Position numbers and translations under genes: made by a program | NCBI GenBank assembly: GCA_030263395.1 | Contig: SZOW01000003.1 | Coordinates: forward strand, 124,001 to 188,000 | Length of the DNA stretch: 64,000 nt | Direction: 5' to 3' | Source of the DNA: QUBU01 sp014337915 | GTDB lineage: Bacteria > Pseudomonadota > Gammaproteobacteria > Steroidobacterales > GCA-2729495 | Part shown: one piece after another, positions 13,013-22,201 of the stretch | Position numbering within the stretch: position 1 is the stretch's first letter | Layout: each line of letters opens with the position of its first letter | The notes under the pieces: model-generated | Database searches by the model: none | Told to the model about the DNA's origin: nothing | What the model saw: the letters and a program-made list of their open reading frames with translations, nothing else

Positions 13013-14935
13013 CTAGACCTTGCGCTGGCGCCCGGCGGCGATGGAGATCTTCGGATACCAGGTCTGCTCGGTGCGCTTCATGCCGCGGTCGAGCTGCATG
13101 ATCAGGGCGTCGACCAGGAACGGCCGCCCCTCGGCCAGCACCCGCTTGGCGCGCCGCAGGGCACGGCGCATCTCGTCGGGCCTGGTGCAGCTCGCCGCCT
13201 CGATCTCGAAGCTGCGGGCGAGCCCGGCGAAGTCGACCGCGGGCCGGCCGAGGTAGCCGCTCAGGTCGCGCCACTGGTCGCGGGTCGCCTGGTTGCGCCA
13301 CAGCGGCGAAGCCGCCTGGATGCGATTGCGTTCGTTGTCGTAGCTGCGATTGTTGAGCACCAGGATCAGCACCGGGATGTCATGGCGTGCCGCCGTCCAC
13401 AGGCATTCCACTTGGCCGAACAGCATCGCGCCATCGCCCAGCAGGCAGGCCACCTCACGGTCGGGCAGTGCGGTCTTCACGCCGAGCGCCGCACCAATGC
13501 CCCAGCCGAGCGCGAAGCCGGTGGTCTGGCCGATGAGCCGCTTCCTGCCGGGAGAGAAATCCAGCCACTGGTAGGGCGTGCGATAGTCGAGCTCCGGCAC
13601 CACGATGGCGTCGGGCTCGAGCACCGCCTCCAGTTCGGCGGACACCCGTTCCCAGGACATCGGACTCGCATCCCAGTGCTCTTTGGCCGCCTGCAGGCGC
13701 CGGGCATCCGCCTCGCCTGCCGCGGTGCGCGCCGCCGCCAGCCGCGGCTCGCGGATCGCCTGCAGCCGGCTGGCGCTGGCCATGCCCTGGATGGCATCGG
13801 TGAGCGCCACCAGCGTCTCGCGCACACCAGCCGCGATCGGCAGGTCCACCGGCTGGCTCAGGGCGATCGCCCCGGTCTCCACCCGCGCCTGGATCACGTA
13901 GGCGTCGCGCGGCACCGGCGCGGTGATGAAGGCCGGGTCCGGCATGGCGGCCCCGGCATTGAAGAACACATCGGTGCCGGCACTGGCTCGCGGGAAGCCC
14001 AGGCCATGGAAGCCGGCGAACAGCGGGTGGCGGAACGGCACGTCGCCATAGACACTCAGCCCCTGGGTGAAGGGCGCGCCCAGCAGCTCCGCCAGCGCGA
14101 GGAACTCGGCGTTGGCCCCGGCCCGCGTCACCTCGCCACCGGCGCAGAGCAGCGGCTGTCGCGCCTCGAGCAGCGCGCGCGCCGCCGCCTCGATGAGCTC
14201 CGCCTTCGGCTGCATCGCCAGCGGCACCGCGAAGCGCTCCTGCGGATAGATGACCTGCTCGACGTCACGCGCCGCCAGCACCTCGTTCGGCAGGCGGATG
14301 TGCACCGGTCCGCCCGGCGGCGTCTGCGAGACGCGGATGGCGCGGCGGGTCATTTCGCTGATCTGGCTGGTCTGGTTGACCTGCCAGCGCCAGCGGGTGA
14401 ACTCCGCGACCGGCGCCAGCCAGTCGTCCATCTGCTCGAAGCCGTCGCGGCCAGGTATCTCGTTGCCCGGGCCGTCGGAAAACACGGCAATGGCCGAGCG
14501 GTCCTTCCAGGCGTTGTAGAGGTTGTTGAGCGTGCTCGGCACCGCCACACCCGGCACGAACAGCGCCGCCGGCCGCAGGCTCGCCAGCTCGAAGCCCTGC
14601 GCCATGCTGGTGGCCTGGGACTCGGCTACCGCGAGGATCAGGCGCACATCCGGCCGCAGGGTGATGGCGTCGAAGAATGGCGACATGCCGGTGGCCGTGG
14701 TGCCGAAGACATTGTGGATGCCCGCCGCACGCAGGGTCTCGACGAACACCTCCGCCCCGGTGCCCTTCATGCGCGTGCCGGCCGCAGGCAGCGGCATCGG
14801 CAGCGCCACGCCCGGATCGAGCGCGGCGGCCACTGCATCGACGGCCGACGTGGAAAAACCAAGTGCCGCAAGTCCCAGCGTGAAATCGCGCCGCGAGATC
14901 TCGCTGTCGACGAATCGCCTGACCAGTTCGCGCAT
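13013..14935 (-). CDS. Thiamine-diphosphate enzyme (benzoylformate decarboxylase-like) with Tat signal
   Basis: This 640-residue protein has all three domains of the acetolactate synthase/benzoylformate decarboxylase family. The N-terminal PYR domain has the activating Glu105 (AVAESQATSMAQG). The C-terminal PP domain has the cofactor motif GDG (500-502) running to NN (528-529), with LWTAARHDIP as in benzoylformate decarboxylase. It begins with a twin-arginine leader, SRRDFTLGLAALGF (Arg15-Arg16), so export to the periplasm or inner-membrane attachment is predicted, which is unusual for a ThDP enzyme. The start lies two bases from the upstream transporter stop, suggesting that the two work together. 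The substrate, probably a 2-oxo acid or a CoA ester, is unknown. Confidence 0.85.
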   Translation of the reverse strand: MRELVRRFVDSEISRRDFTLGLAALGFSTSAVDAVAAALDPGVALPMPLPAAGTRMKGTGAEVFVETLRAAGIHNVFGTTATGMSPFFDAITLRPDVRLILAVAESQATSMAQGFELASLRPAALFVPGVAVPSTLNNLYNAWKDRSAIAVFSDGPGNEIPGRDGFEQMDDWLAPVAEFTRWRWQVNQTSQISEMTRRAIRVSQTPPGGPVHIRLPNEVLAARDVEQVIYPQERFAVPLAMQPKAELIEAAARALLEARQPLLCAGGEVTRAGANAEFLALAELLGAPFTQGLSVYGDVPFRHPLFAGFHGLGFPRASAGTDVFFNAGAAMPDPAFITAPVPRDAYVIQARVETGAIALSQPVDLPIAAGVRETLVALTDAIQGMASASRLQAIREPRLAAARTAAGEADARRLQAAKEHWDASPMSWERVSAELEAVLEPDAIVVPELDYRTPYQWLDFSPGRKRLIGQTTGFALGWGIGAALGVKTALPDREVACLLGDGAMLFGQVECLWTAARHDIPVLILVLNNRSYDNERNRIQAASPLWRNQATRDQWRDLSGYLGRPAVDFAGLARSFEIEAASCTRPDEMRRALRRAKRVLAEGRPFLVDALIMQLDRGMKRTEQTWYPKISIAAGRQRKV

Positions 14936-14937
14936 CC

Positions 14938-16278
14938 TCAGGTTCCTTCCACGATGGCCGCGCGCGCCCTGTCCCGCACCTCGCGACGCCAGGCTGCGAA
15001 TGCGGCAGCGAACACCAGCAGGTTGACGCATCCCATGAGCACGAAGGGCGCATGCGGCCCGACCGCATCGAAGAGCTGGCCGCCGGCCACCGTCAGCAGG
15101 ATCTGGCCGCTGGATCCGGCCAGGGTGAAGGTGCCGAGCACCGCGCCCCGATCCTCCGCCGGTGCCTCCTGGCCGATCAGCGTCCCGGCGCTGACCACGG
15201 CGCTGGCCTCACCGAGGCCGGCGACGATCACCGCAATGATCATGGCGCTGCCGAGCGCGTCATCCACCAGCCCCAGAGCCAGATAGCCGGCCGCGGCCGC
15301 GGCGAAGGCGAGCGCCACGCCGGCCATGCGTGGCAGGCGGTCCAGCAGCAGCCCCATGCCGAAGGACCAGAGCAGCCCCACCGACTGCGAGATGCCGAAC
15401 ACCATGCCGGCGCGCGCCGTCGCCGCACTGACGCTCATGCCGGAGGCGATGCCGGCCTGCACGATCCACAGCGACAGGAAGGTGGTGATGACCGTCAGGT
15501 CACTGCGCGCCGCGAAGGCCGTCAGGTAGCCGAGCGCCACCCGCGGGTTGGCGCGGCCGATGGCGACACCGCGCAGCGTCAGCCGCAGCGGATTCTCGCG
15601 GCCCCGCCTGCCCGCCGGGGCCGGCGCCCGCAACCCGGAGTGCATCAGCCAGGCCAGCAGCAGTGCCGCCAGCGTCAGCACCCAGAAACTCAGGCGCAGC
15701 GCCATGACCTCGCTGAAGCCGCTGCTGGCGAACACCAGCGGCAGCTTGGCGAGCACCGTCGCGGTGACCACCACGCCCAGCCCGTTGCACACGCCCACGG
15801 CGCCCATCCAGCGCCCGCGCGAACGCTCGGCGACGTACTCCGCGATCGAGGTCGACAGCATGACGATGGCAGCGGCCATGCCGATCGCGTAGACCAGCCG
15901 CAGCGCTACCAGCCAGCCGACCGACGGCGCCAGCGGGTACACCGCGAAGCCGAAGGCCATGATGCCGAGGCCGACGATGAGCACCGGCCGGCGCCCGATG
16001 CGGTCCGACCAGGCGCCGACACCTGCGCCGAGCAGCACCACGGTGATTTCGCTGAGCGAGACCAGCAGGCCCGAGAGTGCACCCTGCTCGTCCACCGGGA
16101 TGCCGAGCACATGGAACAGGTAGGGGTTGACGAAACTCAGGAAGGTGACGAGGCCGATGGTGCTGAAGGTGCCGAAGAGCAGCGTCGCGGCATTACCGCG
16201 GGTGGTGCCCGCCGAGAGATGGAAAGGACCGAGGCGTGCTGGCGCAGGGTCCCGCGGCCCAGCCTGTCCGTTGTCCAT
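14938..16278 (-). CDS. MFS transporter, coupled to the Tat-ThDP enzyme
   Basis: The 446-residue protein has about twelve hydrophobic helices and the cytoplasmic loop motif GAWSDRIGRRPVLIVG between TM2 and TM3, marking a major-facilitator transporter. A GGGGAG ribosome site precedes ATG 16278. It is the first gene of a minus-strand run with the ThDP enzyme, gluQ and the nuclease. It is clearly paralogous to the MFS protein at 59414-60742: both share SRGRW after TM5, and near the C-terminus a GQEAP-E-RG-V-G block followed by GGQ-FD and APF-LMG-NL. The cargo is not deducible; an organic acid fits the family and neighbour. Confidence 0.88.
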   Translation of the reverse strand: MDNGQAGPRDPAPARLGPFHLSAGTTRGNAATLLFGTFSTIGLVTFLSFVNPYLFHVLGIPVDEQGALSGLLVSLSEITVVLLGAGVGAWSDRIGRRPVLIVGLGIMAFGFAVYPLAPSVGWLVALRLVYAIGMAAAIVMLSTSIAEYVAERSRGRWMGAVGVCNGLGVVVTATVLAKLPLVFASSGFSEVMALRLSFWVLTLAALLLAWLMHSGLRAPAPAGRRGRENPLRLTLRGVAIGRANPRVALGYLTAFAARSDLTVITTFLSLWIVQAGIASGMSVSAATARAGMVFGISQSVGLLWSFGMGLLLDRLPRMAGVALAFAAAAAGYLALGLVDDALGSAMIIAVIVAGLGEASAVVSAGTLIGQEAPAEDRGAVLGTFTLAGSSGQILLTVAGGQLFDAVGPHAPFVLMGCVNLLVFAAAFAAWRREVRDRARAAIVEGT

Positions 16279-16573
16279 CAAGGCTTCTCCCCTGCCACCT
16301 GGCCGCAGTCTGTCCCGCCGGCGGCGTCCCGGGCAAGCGGCAGGGTGTCGCAGACATCGCGAAACAAACCGCTGGCGGCCGCCATGGCAGTTGCTACAAT
16401 CCCGACAAGCCCGGGCCGGCAGCCCAAGCCGGCCCAGCACCAGTCCCTGGGGAGGGAGAGCGCTGTCGCGGGGGATCGCGGGCGCCAGGGTCGGGAAGAC
16501 CGGCAGCCGCCGGTCTTCCCGGCCAGATTCCCCGGCCGGCAGGCCGCTGCTGCCGACAGCAGAACGCGAGCCA
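16279..16573. other. Intergenic region with a strong hairpin
   Basis: These 295 bases separate the ALDH stop from the MFS start, both on the minus strand. They must contain the promoter of the MFS-ThDP-gluQ run. I see no coding potential. The plus strand has a TACAAT box at 16395-16400, similar to a -10 element but without a recognisable -35. About 95 bases further is the hairpin annotated separately. The two together could mark an orphan small RNA on the plus strand, but there is no T-run and I recognise no known RNA family. Confidence 0.4.
16493..16520. terminator. 12-bp perfect hairpin downstream of ALDH (no T-run)
   Basis: GGGAAGACCGGC (16493-16504) pairs perfectly with GCCGGTCTTCCC (16509-16520) around a four-base loop AGCC. 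It lies 53 bases past the ALDH stop on the minus strand, so it could end that transcript. Neither strand carries a T-run after the stem, so it is not a canonical intrinsic terminator. It may act as a 3' stabilising stem or as part of an unrecognised RNA. Confidence 0.5.
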
Positions 16574-18031
16574 TCAGCCGGCCGTGTATCCCGGCAGCGC
16601 CTTCAGCTCGAGGAATGCCTCCAGCCCGAACTCGCCCCACTCGCGGCCATTGCCCGATTGCCGGTAGCCGCCGAAGGGCGCGTGGAGGTTCATCGGCGCC
16701 TCGTTGATGTGGACCATGCCGGCGCGGAGCTGCCCGGCGACGCGACGCAATTGTTCCTGGTCACTGCCGGAGACATAGGCGGCCAGGCCATAGGGACTGT
16801 CGTTGGCGATGCGCACGGCCTCGGCCTCATCCGCAAAGGGCATGATGGCCAGCACCGGGCCGAAGATTTCCTCGCGCGCGATGGTCATGCCGGGATCGAC
16901 GCCGGCGAAGATCGTCGGCCGCACGTAGAAGCCGCGCTCCAGGCCGGGCGGGTGGCCGGTACCGCCGAGCACCAGCTCTGCGCCGTCGTCGATGCCCGAC
17001 TGGATCAGGCGCTGGATGCGCTGGTACTGGCCGCGGCTGATGACCGGCCCGAGATCCGTTGCCGGATCGGCCGGATCCCCGCAGCGCAGGGCGGCAGCGG
17101 CCTGGCAGGCAATCGCCACCGCCTGCGCCTGCAGCGCCTGCGGCACCAGCATGCGCGTCGGTGCGTTGCAGGACTGGCCGCTGTTCTCGAAGCACTCGCG
17201 CAGGCCCCAGGTGACGGCCCGCTCGAGGACGGCGGCATCGAGAATCAGGTTCGGCGACTTGCCGCCGAGTTCCTGGTGCACGCGCTTGACGCTGTCCGCA
17301 GCCGCCTTCGCGACCGCGATGCCGCCGCGCGTGGAACCGGTGAACGAGACCATGTCGACCCCCGGATGCGCCGCGAGCGCCTGCCCGGTCAGCGGACCAT
17401 CGCCCGGCACCAGATTGAACACGCCGGGCGGCACCCCGGCCTCGTGCAGGATCTCGGTGAACACGACGGCCGACAGCGGCGCGAGTTCGCTCGGCTTGAG
17501 CACCATGGTGCAGCCGGCACCGAGCGCCGGCGCCACCTTGCAGGCAATCTGGTTGAGCGGCCAGTTCCAGGGCGTGATCAGTCCGCAGACGCCGATGGGC
17601 TCGCGCAGCAGGCGCAGCCGGCCGCGGTCCTCGGCGAAGGGGTAGCGCCCCAGCACCTCGACCATCGCCTGCATATGGCCCGCGCCGAGCCGGGCCTGCG
17701 CACGCCGGGCGAAGCTGATCGGCGCCCCGAGCTCCGCGCAGATCGCCCGCGCCAGGTCCTCGCGCCGGCGCTCGCAGAGCATGGCGATGCGGCCGAGCAG
17801 GGCCTGGCGCTCGGCGACACTGCTGCGGGCAAAGGCCGGGAAGGCCTCCCCCGCGGCGGCGACGGCGCGGTCGATGTCCACCGGACCGCCCAGCGTGATG
17901 CTGCCCACCCTTTCGCCGCTGGCCGGGTTGGTCAGCGGAAACTCGCGCGGCGCCAGCGGTTCGACCCAGCGCCCACCGATATAGAAACGCCGCTGGTCCT
18001 GCACGCACGGTTCCTCTGGCCGGGCATGCAT
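16574..18031 (-). CDS. NAD(P)-dependent aldehyde dehydrogenase
   Basis: This 485-residue protein is a full-length aldehyde dehydrogenase that oxidises an aldehyde to its acid. Landmarks in order are the NAD-binding stretch TPWNWPLNQ (about 153-161), GSTRGG (232-237), the general base Glu254 (ELGGKSPN) and the nucleophile Cys288 (NSGQSC). The C-terminal oligomerisation strand and the EEIFGPV motif are present. It is monocistronic on the minus strand and divergent from the membrane protein gene at 18070. The substrate is unknown. A broad-specificity betaine/lactaldehyde-type enzyme is the default assignment. Confidence 0.9.
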   Translation of the reverse strand: MHARPEEPCVQDQRRFYIGGRWVEPLAPREFPLTNPASGERVGSITLGGPVDIDRAVAAAGEAFPAFARSSVAERQALLGRIAMLCERRREDLARAICAELGAPISFARRAQARLGAGHMQAMVEVLGRYPFAEDRGRLRLLREPIGVCGLITPWNWPLNQIACKVAPALGAGCTMVLKPSELAPLSAVVFTEILHEAGVPPGVFNLVPGDGPLTGQALAAHPGVDMVSFTGSTRGGIAVAKAAADSVKRVHQELGGKSPNLILDAAVLERAVTWGLRECFENSGQSCNAPTRMLVPQALQAQAVAIACQAAAALRCGDPADPATDLGPVISRGQYQRIQRLIQSGIDDGAELVLGGTGHPPGLERGFYVRPTIFAGVDPGMTIAREEIFGPVLAIMPFADEAEAVRIANDSPYGLAAYVSGSDQEQLRRVAGQLRAGMVHINEAPMNLHAPFGGYRQSGNGREWGEFGLEAFLELKALPGYTAG

Positions 18032-18069
18032 TGTATCTTGCGCCCTCCGCCGGGCGCCGTGGACCGCGC

Positions 18070-18762
18070 ATGAACCGCCATCGACTCCTGCTGCTGGTGC
18101 TGCTGGCCATGGTCGCGCTGGCCTGGGTGACGCTGGATGCCGGCCAGTACCTCGGCATCGGAGCGCTGCAGCAGCACTACGTCGCGCTGCGCGCCCTGGC
18201 AGACGCCCATCCGGTGGCGGCGCCGCTGCTGTATTCCCTGGCCTACATCGGCATCGCGGCCACCGGCATTCCCGGCGGAGCGTTGACCTGCACGCTGGCG
18301 GGCGGAGCGCTGTTCGGCCTCGCCTGGGGCAGCGTGCTGGTGTCCTTCGCCAGCAGCGCCGGCGCCACCCTGGCCTGCGCGATTTCCCGTTTCCTGCTGC
18401 GCGGCCCGGTGGAGCGCTGGTTTCCTGCGGCAGTGGCCCGCGCCGATGCCGGTGTCCGCAGCGATGGTGCCTGGTACCTGCTCGCCCTGCGGCTGGCCAC
18501 CGTCGTGCCCTACTGGCTCATCAACCTCGCCATGGGCCTGACCCGGTTGCCGCTGCGGACGTTCTACTGGGTCAGCCAGGTCGGCATGCTGCCGTCAACT
18601 TTTCTGTTCGTGAATGCCGGCGCGCAGCTGGCCCGGGTCGGCAGCGTCGCGGACCTGCTGTCGCCGGGCCTGGTGCTGTCCCTGGTCCTGCTGGGCCTGT
18701 TCCCGCTGGCCGCGCGCCGACTCGCCGGCTCGGTGCTGGCCTGGCAACGTCGGACCGGCTGA
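18070..18762 (+). CDS. TVP38/TMEM64 (DedA-superfamily) membrane protein
   Basis: This 230-residue inner-membrane protein has an N-terminal anchor helix and several more hydrophobic segments. The family core is recognisable as TGIPGGALTCTLAGGALFG followed by the GAT-ACAISRFLLR helix and LRL-TVVPYWLINLAMGLT. DedA/TVP38 proteins are thought to scramble or flip phospholipids and support envelope homeostasis. ATG 18070 (MNRHR) was chosen over an in-frame TTG at 18031, which would overlap the ALDH start codon. The ABC exporter genes follow after 94 bases on the same strand, but co-transcription is not certain. Confidence 0.8.
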   Translation: MNRHRLLLLVLLAMVALAWVTLDAGQYLGIGALQQHYVALRALADAHPVAAPLLYSLAYIGIAATGIPGGALTCTLAGGALFGLAWGSVLVSFASSAGATLACAISRFLLRGPVERWFPAAVARADAGVRSDGAWYLLALRLATVVPYWLINLAMGLTRLPLRTFYWVSQVGMLPSTFLFVNAGAQLARVGSVADLLSPGLVLSLVLLGLFPLAARRLAGSVLAWQRRTG

Positions 18763-18856
18763 CCGGCGCCGGTCGGCCCTTCAGAAACAAATTGTTACAG
18801 TGGCTGCTTCAGCGCCATGGCATGGTGGCGCGCAAACCCGAGGGCGACTGTCTCCC

Positions 18857-19555
18857 ATGAGCACTGCCGGCGAACCGGTCATCACCATCCGCGGCATCGG
18901 CCGCAGCTACGCCATGGGCGATGCCGTGGTGCATGCCCTGCGCGGCGTGGACCTGGACGTGGCCCGCGGAGAATACGTCGCCATCATGGGCCCCTCGGGA
19001 TCGGGCAAGTCGACGCTGATGAACATCATCGGCTGCCTCGACCGCCCGGATACCGGCGAGTACACGCTCAACGGCAGGCAGGTTGCGCGGATGGGGGACA
19101 GTGAACTCGCCCATGTGCGCAACCGCGAGATCGGCTTCGTGTTCCAGACCTTCAACCTGCTGCAGCGGGCCACGGCGCTGCGCAACGTGGAACTGCCCCT
19201 GGTCTATGCCGGCGTCGGTCGGCACGAGCGGCATGAGCGCGCCAGCGCGGCGCTGGTCCGGGTGGGCCTGGCCGAGCGCATGCACCACCGGCCCAACGAA
19301 CTGTCCGGCGGCCAGCGCCAGCGGGTGGCCATCGCCCGCGCGCTGATCAACCGGCCGAGCATCCTGCTGGCGGACGAACCCACCGGCAACCTGGATTCCC
19401 ACACCGCCACCGAGATCCTCGCCACCTTCGACGAGCTGCACGCGGCCGGCAACACCATCGTGCTGGTCACCCACGACGACGAGGTGGCGCACCGCGCGCG
19501 GCGCATCATCAGGCTCAGAGACGGAAAGATCGAGACGGACATTGCCCATGCATGA
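18857..19555 (+). CDS. ABC transporter ATPase, MacB/LolD type
   Basis: The 232-residue ATP-binding subunit has Walker A GPSGSGKS, the Q-loop FVFQTFNLLQ, the signature LSGGQRQRVAIARAL, Walker B ILLADEPTGNLD and the switch His in VTHD. These features match the MacB/LolD/FtsE subfamily, which powers mechanotransmission rather than classical transport. The adaptor and permease genes overlap directly downstream (8- and 14-base overlaps), so the three form one tripartite inner-membrane system. An outer-membrane TolC partner is not in the window. Confidence 0.93.
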   Translation: MSTAGEPVITIRGIGRSYAMGDAVVHALRGVDLDVARGEYVAIMGPSGSGKSTLMNIIGCLDRPDTGEYTLNGRQVARMGDSELAHVRNREIGFVFQTFNLLQRATALRNVELPLVYAGVGRHERHERASAALVRVGLAERMHHRPNELSGGQRQRVAIARALINRPSILLADEPTGNLDSHTATEILATFDELHAAGNTIVLVTHDDEVAHRARRIIRLRDGKIETDIAHA

Positions 19556-20945
19556 CACCAGACCCCTGCTCATCGTCGCGGCTGCCTGTGGCGCGCTGCT
19601 CCTCGCCGGCTGCGGCTCCAAGGACAAGGACACCGGGCCGAAGTACGGCACCGAGACCGTCGGCCGGCGCGACATCGTCGTCGCCGTCGAGGCCGCCGGC
19701 ACCGTGGAGCCGCTGCTGACCGTGGAGATCAAGTCCAAGGCATCCGGCGAGGTGCTGAAGGTCAACGGCGAGACCGGGCAGCTGATCCAGGCCGGCACCC
19801 TGCTGGTGCAGATCGACAAGCGCACGCCGCGCAACCTGCTCTCCCAGGCGCAGGCCTCGCTGGAGGCGGCCATCGCCCGGCGTAACATCGCCCAGACCCA
19901 GGAGGCGCGCTCGCGGCAGCTGGTGCAGTCGCGCACCATCAACGAGGTGGACTACGAGAAATCCCAGCTGGAGCTGGCGAATGCCAAAGCCGATGTGGTC
20001 AGCGCCCAGGTCGCGGTGGAAAACGCCCGCATCACGCTCGACGACACCGACGTGCGCGCGCCCATCACCGGCACCATCATCGAGAAACTGGTGGAAACCG
20101 GCCAGGTGATCTCCTCGCCCATGAAGGACTTCGGCGGCGGCACCTCGCTGATGAAGATGGCCGACCTGACCACGGTGCAGGTCCGCGCGCTGGTCGACGA
20201 GACCGACGTCGGCAAGATCGAGCCGGGCAAGCCGGTCACCGTCAGGGTCACCGCCTACCCCAACCAGCCGTTCCCCGGTGAGGTCTACAAGATCGAGCCG
20301 CAGGCGAAACAGGACCAGAGCGTCACCACCTTCGCGGTGCTGATCCGCCTGCCCAACCCGCAGGGCCTGCTGCGCCCGGGCATGAACGCCGACGTCGAGA
20401 TCAAGGTCGCCGAGCGCCGCAACGTGCTGGCGGTGCCCACCGTGGCGCTGCGCACGCCCCGGGAGATCGGCACCGATGCCACCGCCATGGGCCTCGACGA
20501 GGCGGCGGTGCGCCAGCAACTCGGCAGTGGCCTGGCGAAGGCCGCTGGCCCGGGCACCAGCGGCAGTGGCTACGAGTACGGCGGCCACTACTGGACCTTC
20601 GTCAGACGCGACGGCAAGCCGGTCGCGGTCAACGTGGAAACCGGCATCACCGACCTGGAGTTCAGCGAGGTGCTGGCCGGGCTCAACGAAGGCGATGCGG
20701 TGTTCATGCTGCCGAGCACCGGCCTGCTAGAGCAGCAGGCCCGCGGCCAGGAGATGATGCGCCGCTTCAGCGTCATGCCCACCGGCGGCGCGAAAAAGCC
20801 GGACAGCAAGGGCCGCGGGGACGCGAAGAATGGTGGCGGCAGCAGCCAGGGCAGCCAGGGTGGCCAGCCCGCCGCCACCGACAAGCCGGAGCAGCCCGCA
20901 GCGCAACCCGGCACCCGGCAGGGAGGCGGTGATGCAGCTCGGTGA
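19548..20945 (+). CDS. Periplasmic adaptor (MacA/HlyD family) lipoprotein
   Basis: This 465-residue membrane-fusion protein begins with a lipoprotein signal whose lipobox LLAGC puts the acylated cysteine at about residue 22. Lipoyl and beta-barrel segments (GTVEPLLTVEIKSKASGEVLKV and VRAPITGTIIEKLVETGQVI) flank a short coiled-coil hairpin of about 80 residues. The C-terminal tail of about 60 residues is glycine-, serine- and glutamine-rich, ends in a low-complexity run and overlaps the permease start. Such adaptors bridge a MacB-type permease to an outer-membrane channel. ATG 19548 overlaps the ATPase gene by eight bases; an upstream TTG is possible. Confidence 0.9.
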   Translation: MHDTRPLLIVAAACGALLLAGCGSKDKDTGPKYGTETVGRRDIVVAVEAAGTVEPLLTVEIKSKASGEVLKVNGETGQLIQAGTLLVQIDKRTPRNLLSQAQASLEAAIARRNIAQTQEARSRQLVQSRTINEVDYEKSQLELANAKADVVSAQVAVENARITLDDTDVRAPITGTIIEKLVETGQVISSPMKDFGGGTSLMKMADLTTVQVRALVDETDVGKIEPGKPVTVRVTAYPNQPFPGEVYKIEPQAKQDQSVTTFAVLIRLPNPQGLLRPGMNADVEIKVAERRNVLAVPTVALRTPREIGTDATAMGLDEAAVRQQLGSGLAKAAGPGTSGSGYEYGGHYWTFVRRDGKPVAVNVETGITDLEFSEVLAGLNEGDAVFMLPSTGLLEQQARGQEMMRRFSVMPTGGAKKPDSKGRGDAKNGGGSSQGSQGGQPAATDKPEQPAAQPGTRQGGGDAAR

Positions 20946-22140
20946 ACTGCTGCTGGTGGCGCTGCAATCGGTGCGGGCCAACCTGTTCCGCTCGATGCTC
21001 ACCATGCTCGGCATCATCATCGGCGTGGCCTCGGTCATCACCATGCTGGCAGTGGGCGCGGGCGCCCGCGGCGCGGTGGACAAGCAGATCGAGGCCCTTG
21101 GCGCCGGCCTGCTCAGCATCCGCCCCGGCCAGGTGTTCCAGATGGGCGTGGCGAAGGCCTCCGAGAAGCTCGACATCGACGACGTCACGGCCCTGCTGAC
21201 CGACGGCGCTACCGTCGCCGCGGCGGTACCCGAGCGCTCCGGCATGGAGCAGATCAAGTTCATGAACCAGAACCGCAACCTGCGCGTGGTCGGCACCACC
21301 GCCAACTTCGCGGTGGTCCAGGATTACAGCATCGATGCGGGCCGGATGTTCGACGCCGCCGACGACGTCGCCAAGCGCGCGGTGGTGGTGCTCGGCGCCA
21401 AGGTACCGCCGATGTTCGACGAGACCGCCGAATCCATCGTCGGCAAGACCATCTACATCCGCGGCCTGGCCTTCCGCGTCGAGGGCGTGTTCCGCGAGAA
21501 AGGCACTACCGGCTTCCGCAACGTCGACGAGCAGGCCTGGGTGCCGCTCAACACCGGCCGCTACCGCCTGTTCGGCACCACGGCGCTGGACCTGATCAGC
21601 GTCAAGCCGATGCGCGGGGTGGGCATGCAGCAGGCGATCGTCGACATCGAGCGCATCATGCGCCGCGAGCACCAGATCCGCCCGGGCCAGAACAACGACT
21701 TCAGCATCCAGGACCCGCGCCAGTTCCTCGATTTCCAGCAGACCGCGGCCAACATCTTCGCCTACCTCCTCGCCAGCATCGCCAGCGTCAGCCTGGTGGT
21801 GGGCGGCATCGGCATCATGAACATCATGCTGGTCACGGTCACGGAACGCACGCGCGAGATCGGCATCCGCAAGGCGCTCGGCGCCACGCGCTTCAGCATC
21901 CTGGTGCAGTTCCTGATCGAGGCCATGATCATCTGCCTGCTGGGCGGCGCCATCGGCGTGCTGCTCGGCCTCGGCGTCTCCCGGCTGCTGACCGCCGTCG
22001 CCGGCTGGCAGGCCACCGTATCGCTGACCGCCATCGCCATGGCCTTCGGCTTCAGCGCCGGCGTCGGCCTGTTCTTCGGCCTCTGGCCGGCGCGCAAGGC
22101 GGCGAGGATGGATCCCATCGCGGCCCTGCGCTACGAGTGA
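20932..22140 (+). CDS. MacB-like ABC permease (FtsX domain)
   Basis: This 402-residue permease starts with a transmembrane helix (RSMLTMLGIIIGVASVITMLAV), followed by a periplasmic MacB_PCD domain of about 220 residues. Three C-terminal helices form the FtsX domain, with the conserved GIMNIMLVTVTERTREIGIRKALGA motif present in two adjoining stretches near residue 300. MacB proteins use ATP-driven bending to push substrates from the periplasm through TolC. Unlike E. coli MacB, the ATPase is a separate protein. A GGGAGG ribosome site precedes ATG 20932, inside the adaptor gene. Cargo could be a peptide, lipid or macrolide-like compound. Confidence 0.92.
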   Translation: MQLGELLLVALQSVRANLFRSMLTMLGIIIGVASVITMLAVGAGARGAVDKQIEALGAGLLSIRPGQVFQMGVAKASEKLDIDDVTALLTDGATVAAAVPERSGMEQIKFMNQNRNLRVVGTTANFAVVQDYSIDAGRMFDAADDVAKRAVVVLGAKVPPMFDETAESIVGKTIYIRGLAFRVEGVFREKGTTGFRNVDEQAWVPLNTGRYRLFGTTALDLISVKPMRGVGMQQAIVDIERIMRREHQIRPGQNNDFSIQDPRQFLDFQQTAANIFAYLLASIASVSLVVGGIGIMNIMLVTVTERTREIGIRKALGATRFSILVQFLIEAMIICLLGGAIGVLLGLGVSRLLTAVAGWQATVSLTAIAMAFGFSAGVGLFFGLWPARKAARMDPIAALRYE

Positions 22141-22201
22141 TGGCCGGCGCAATCCGGCAGCGCCCGCGGGGCACCCGGTTCATGGCCGCAGCACCAGGGC
22201 A

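Noticed and set aside
12884..15286. Plus-strand open frame of 800 codons opposite gluQ and the ThDP enzyme gene
   Set aside because: Antisense shadow: composition is His/Arg/Gln-rich and the opposite strand has intact enzyme motifs.
16400..16560. SRP, 6S or RNase P RNA in the ALDH/MFS gap
   Set aside because: None of the conserved core sequences of these RNAs is present; only a single hairpin and a weak -10-like box remain.
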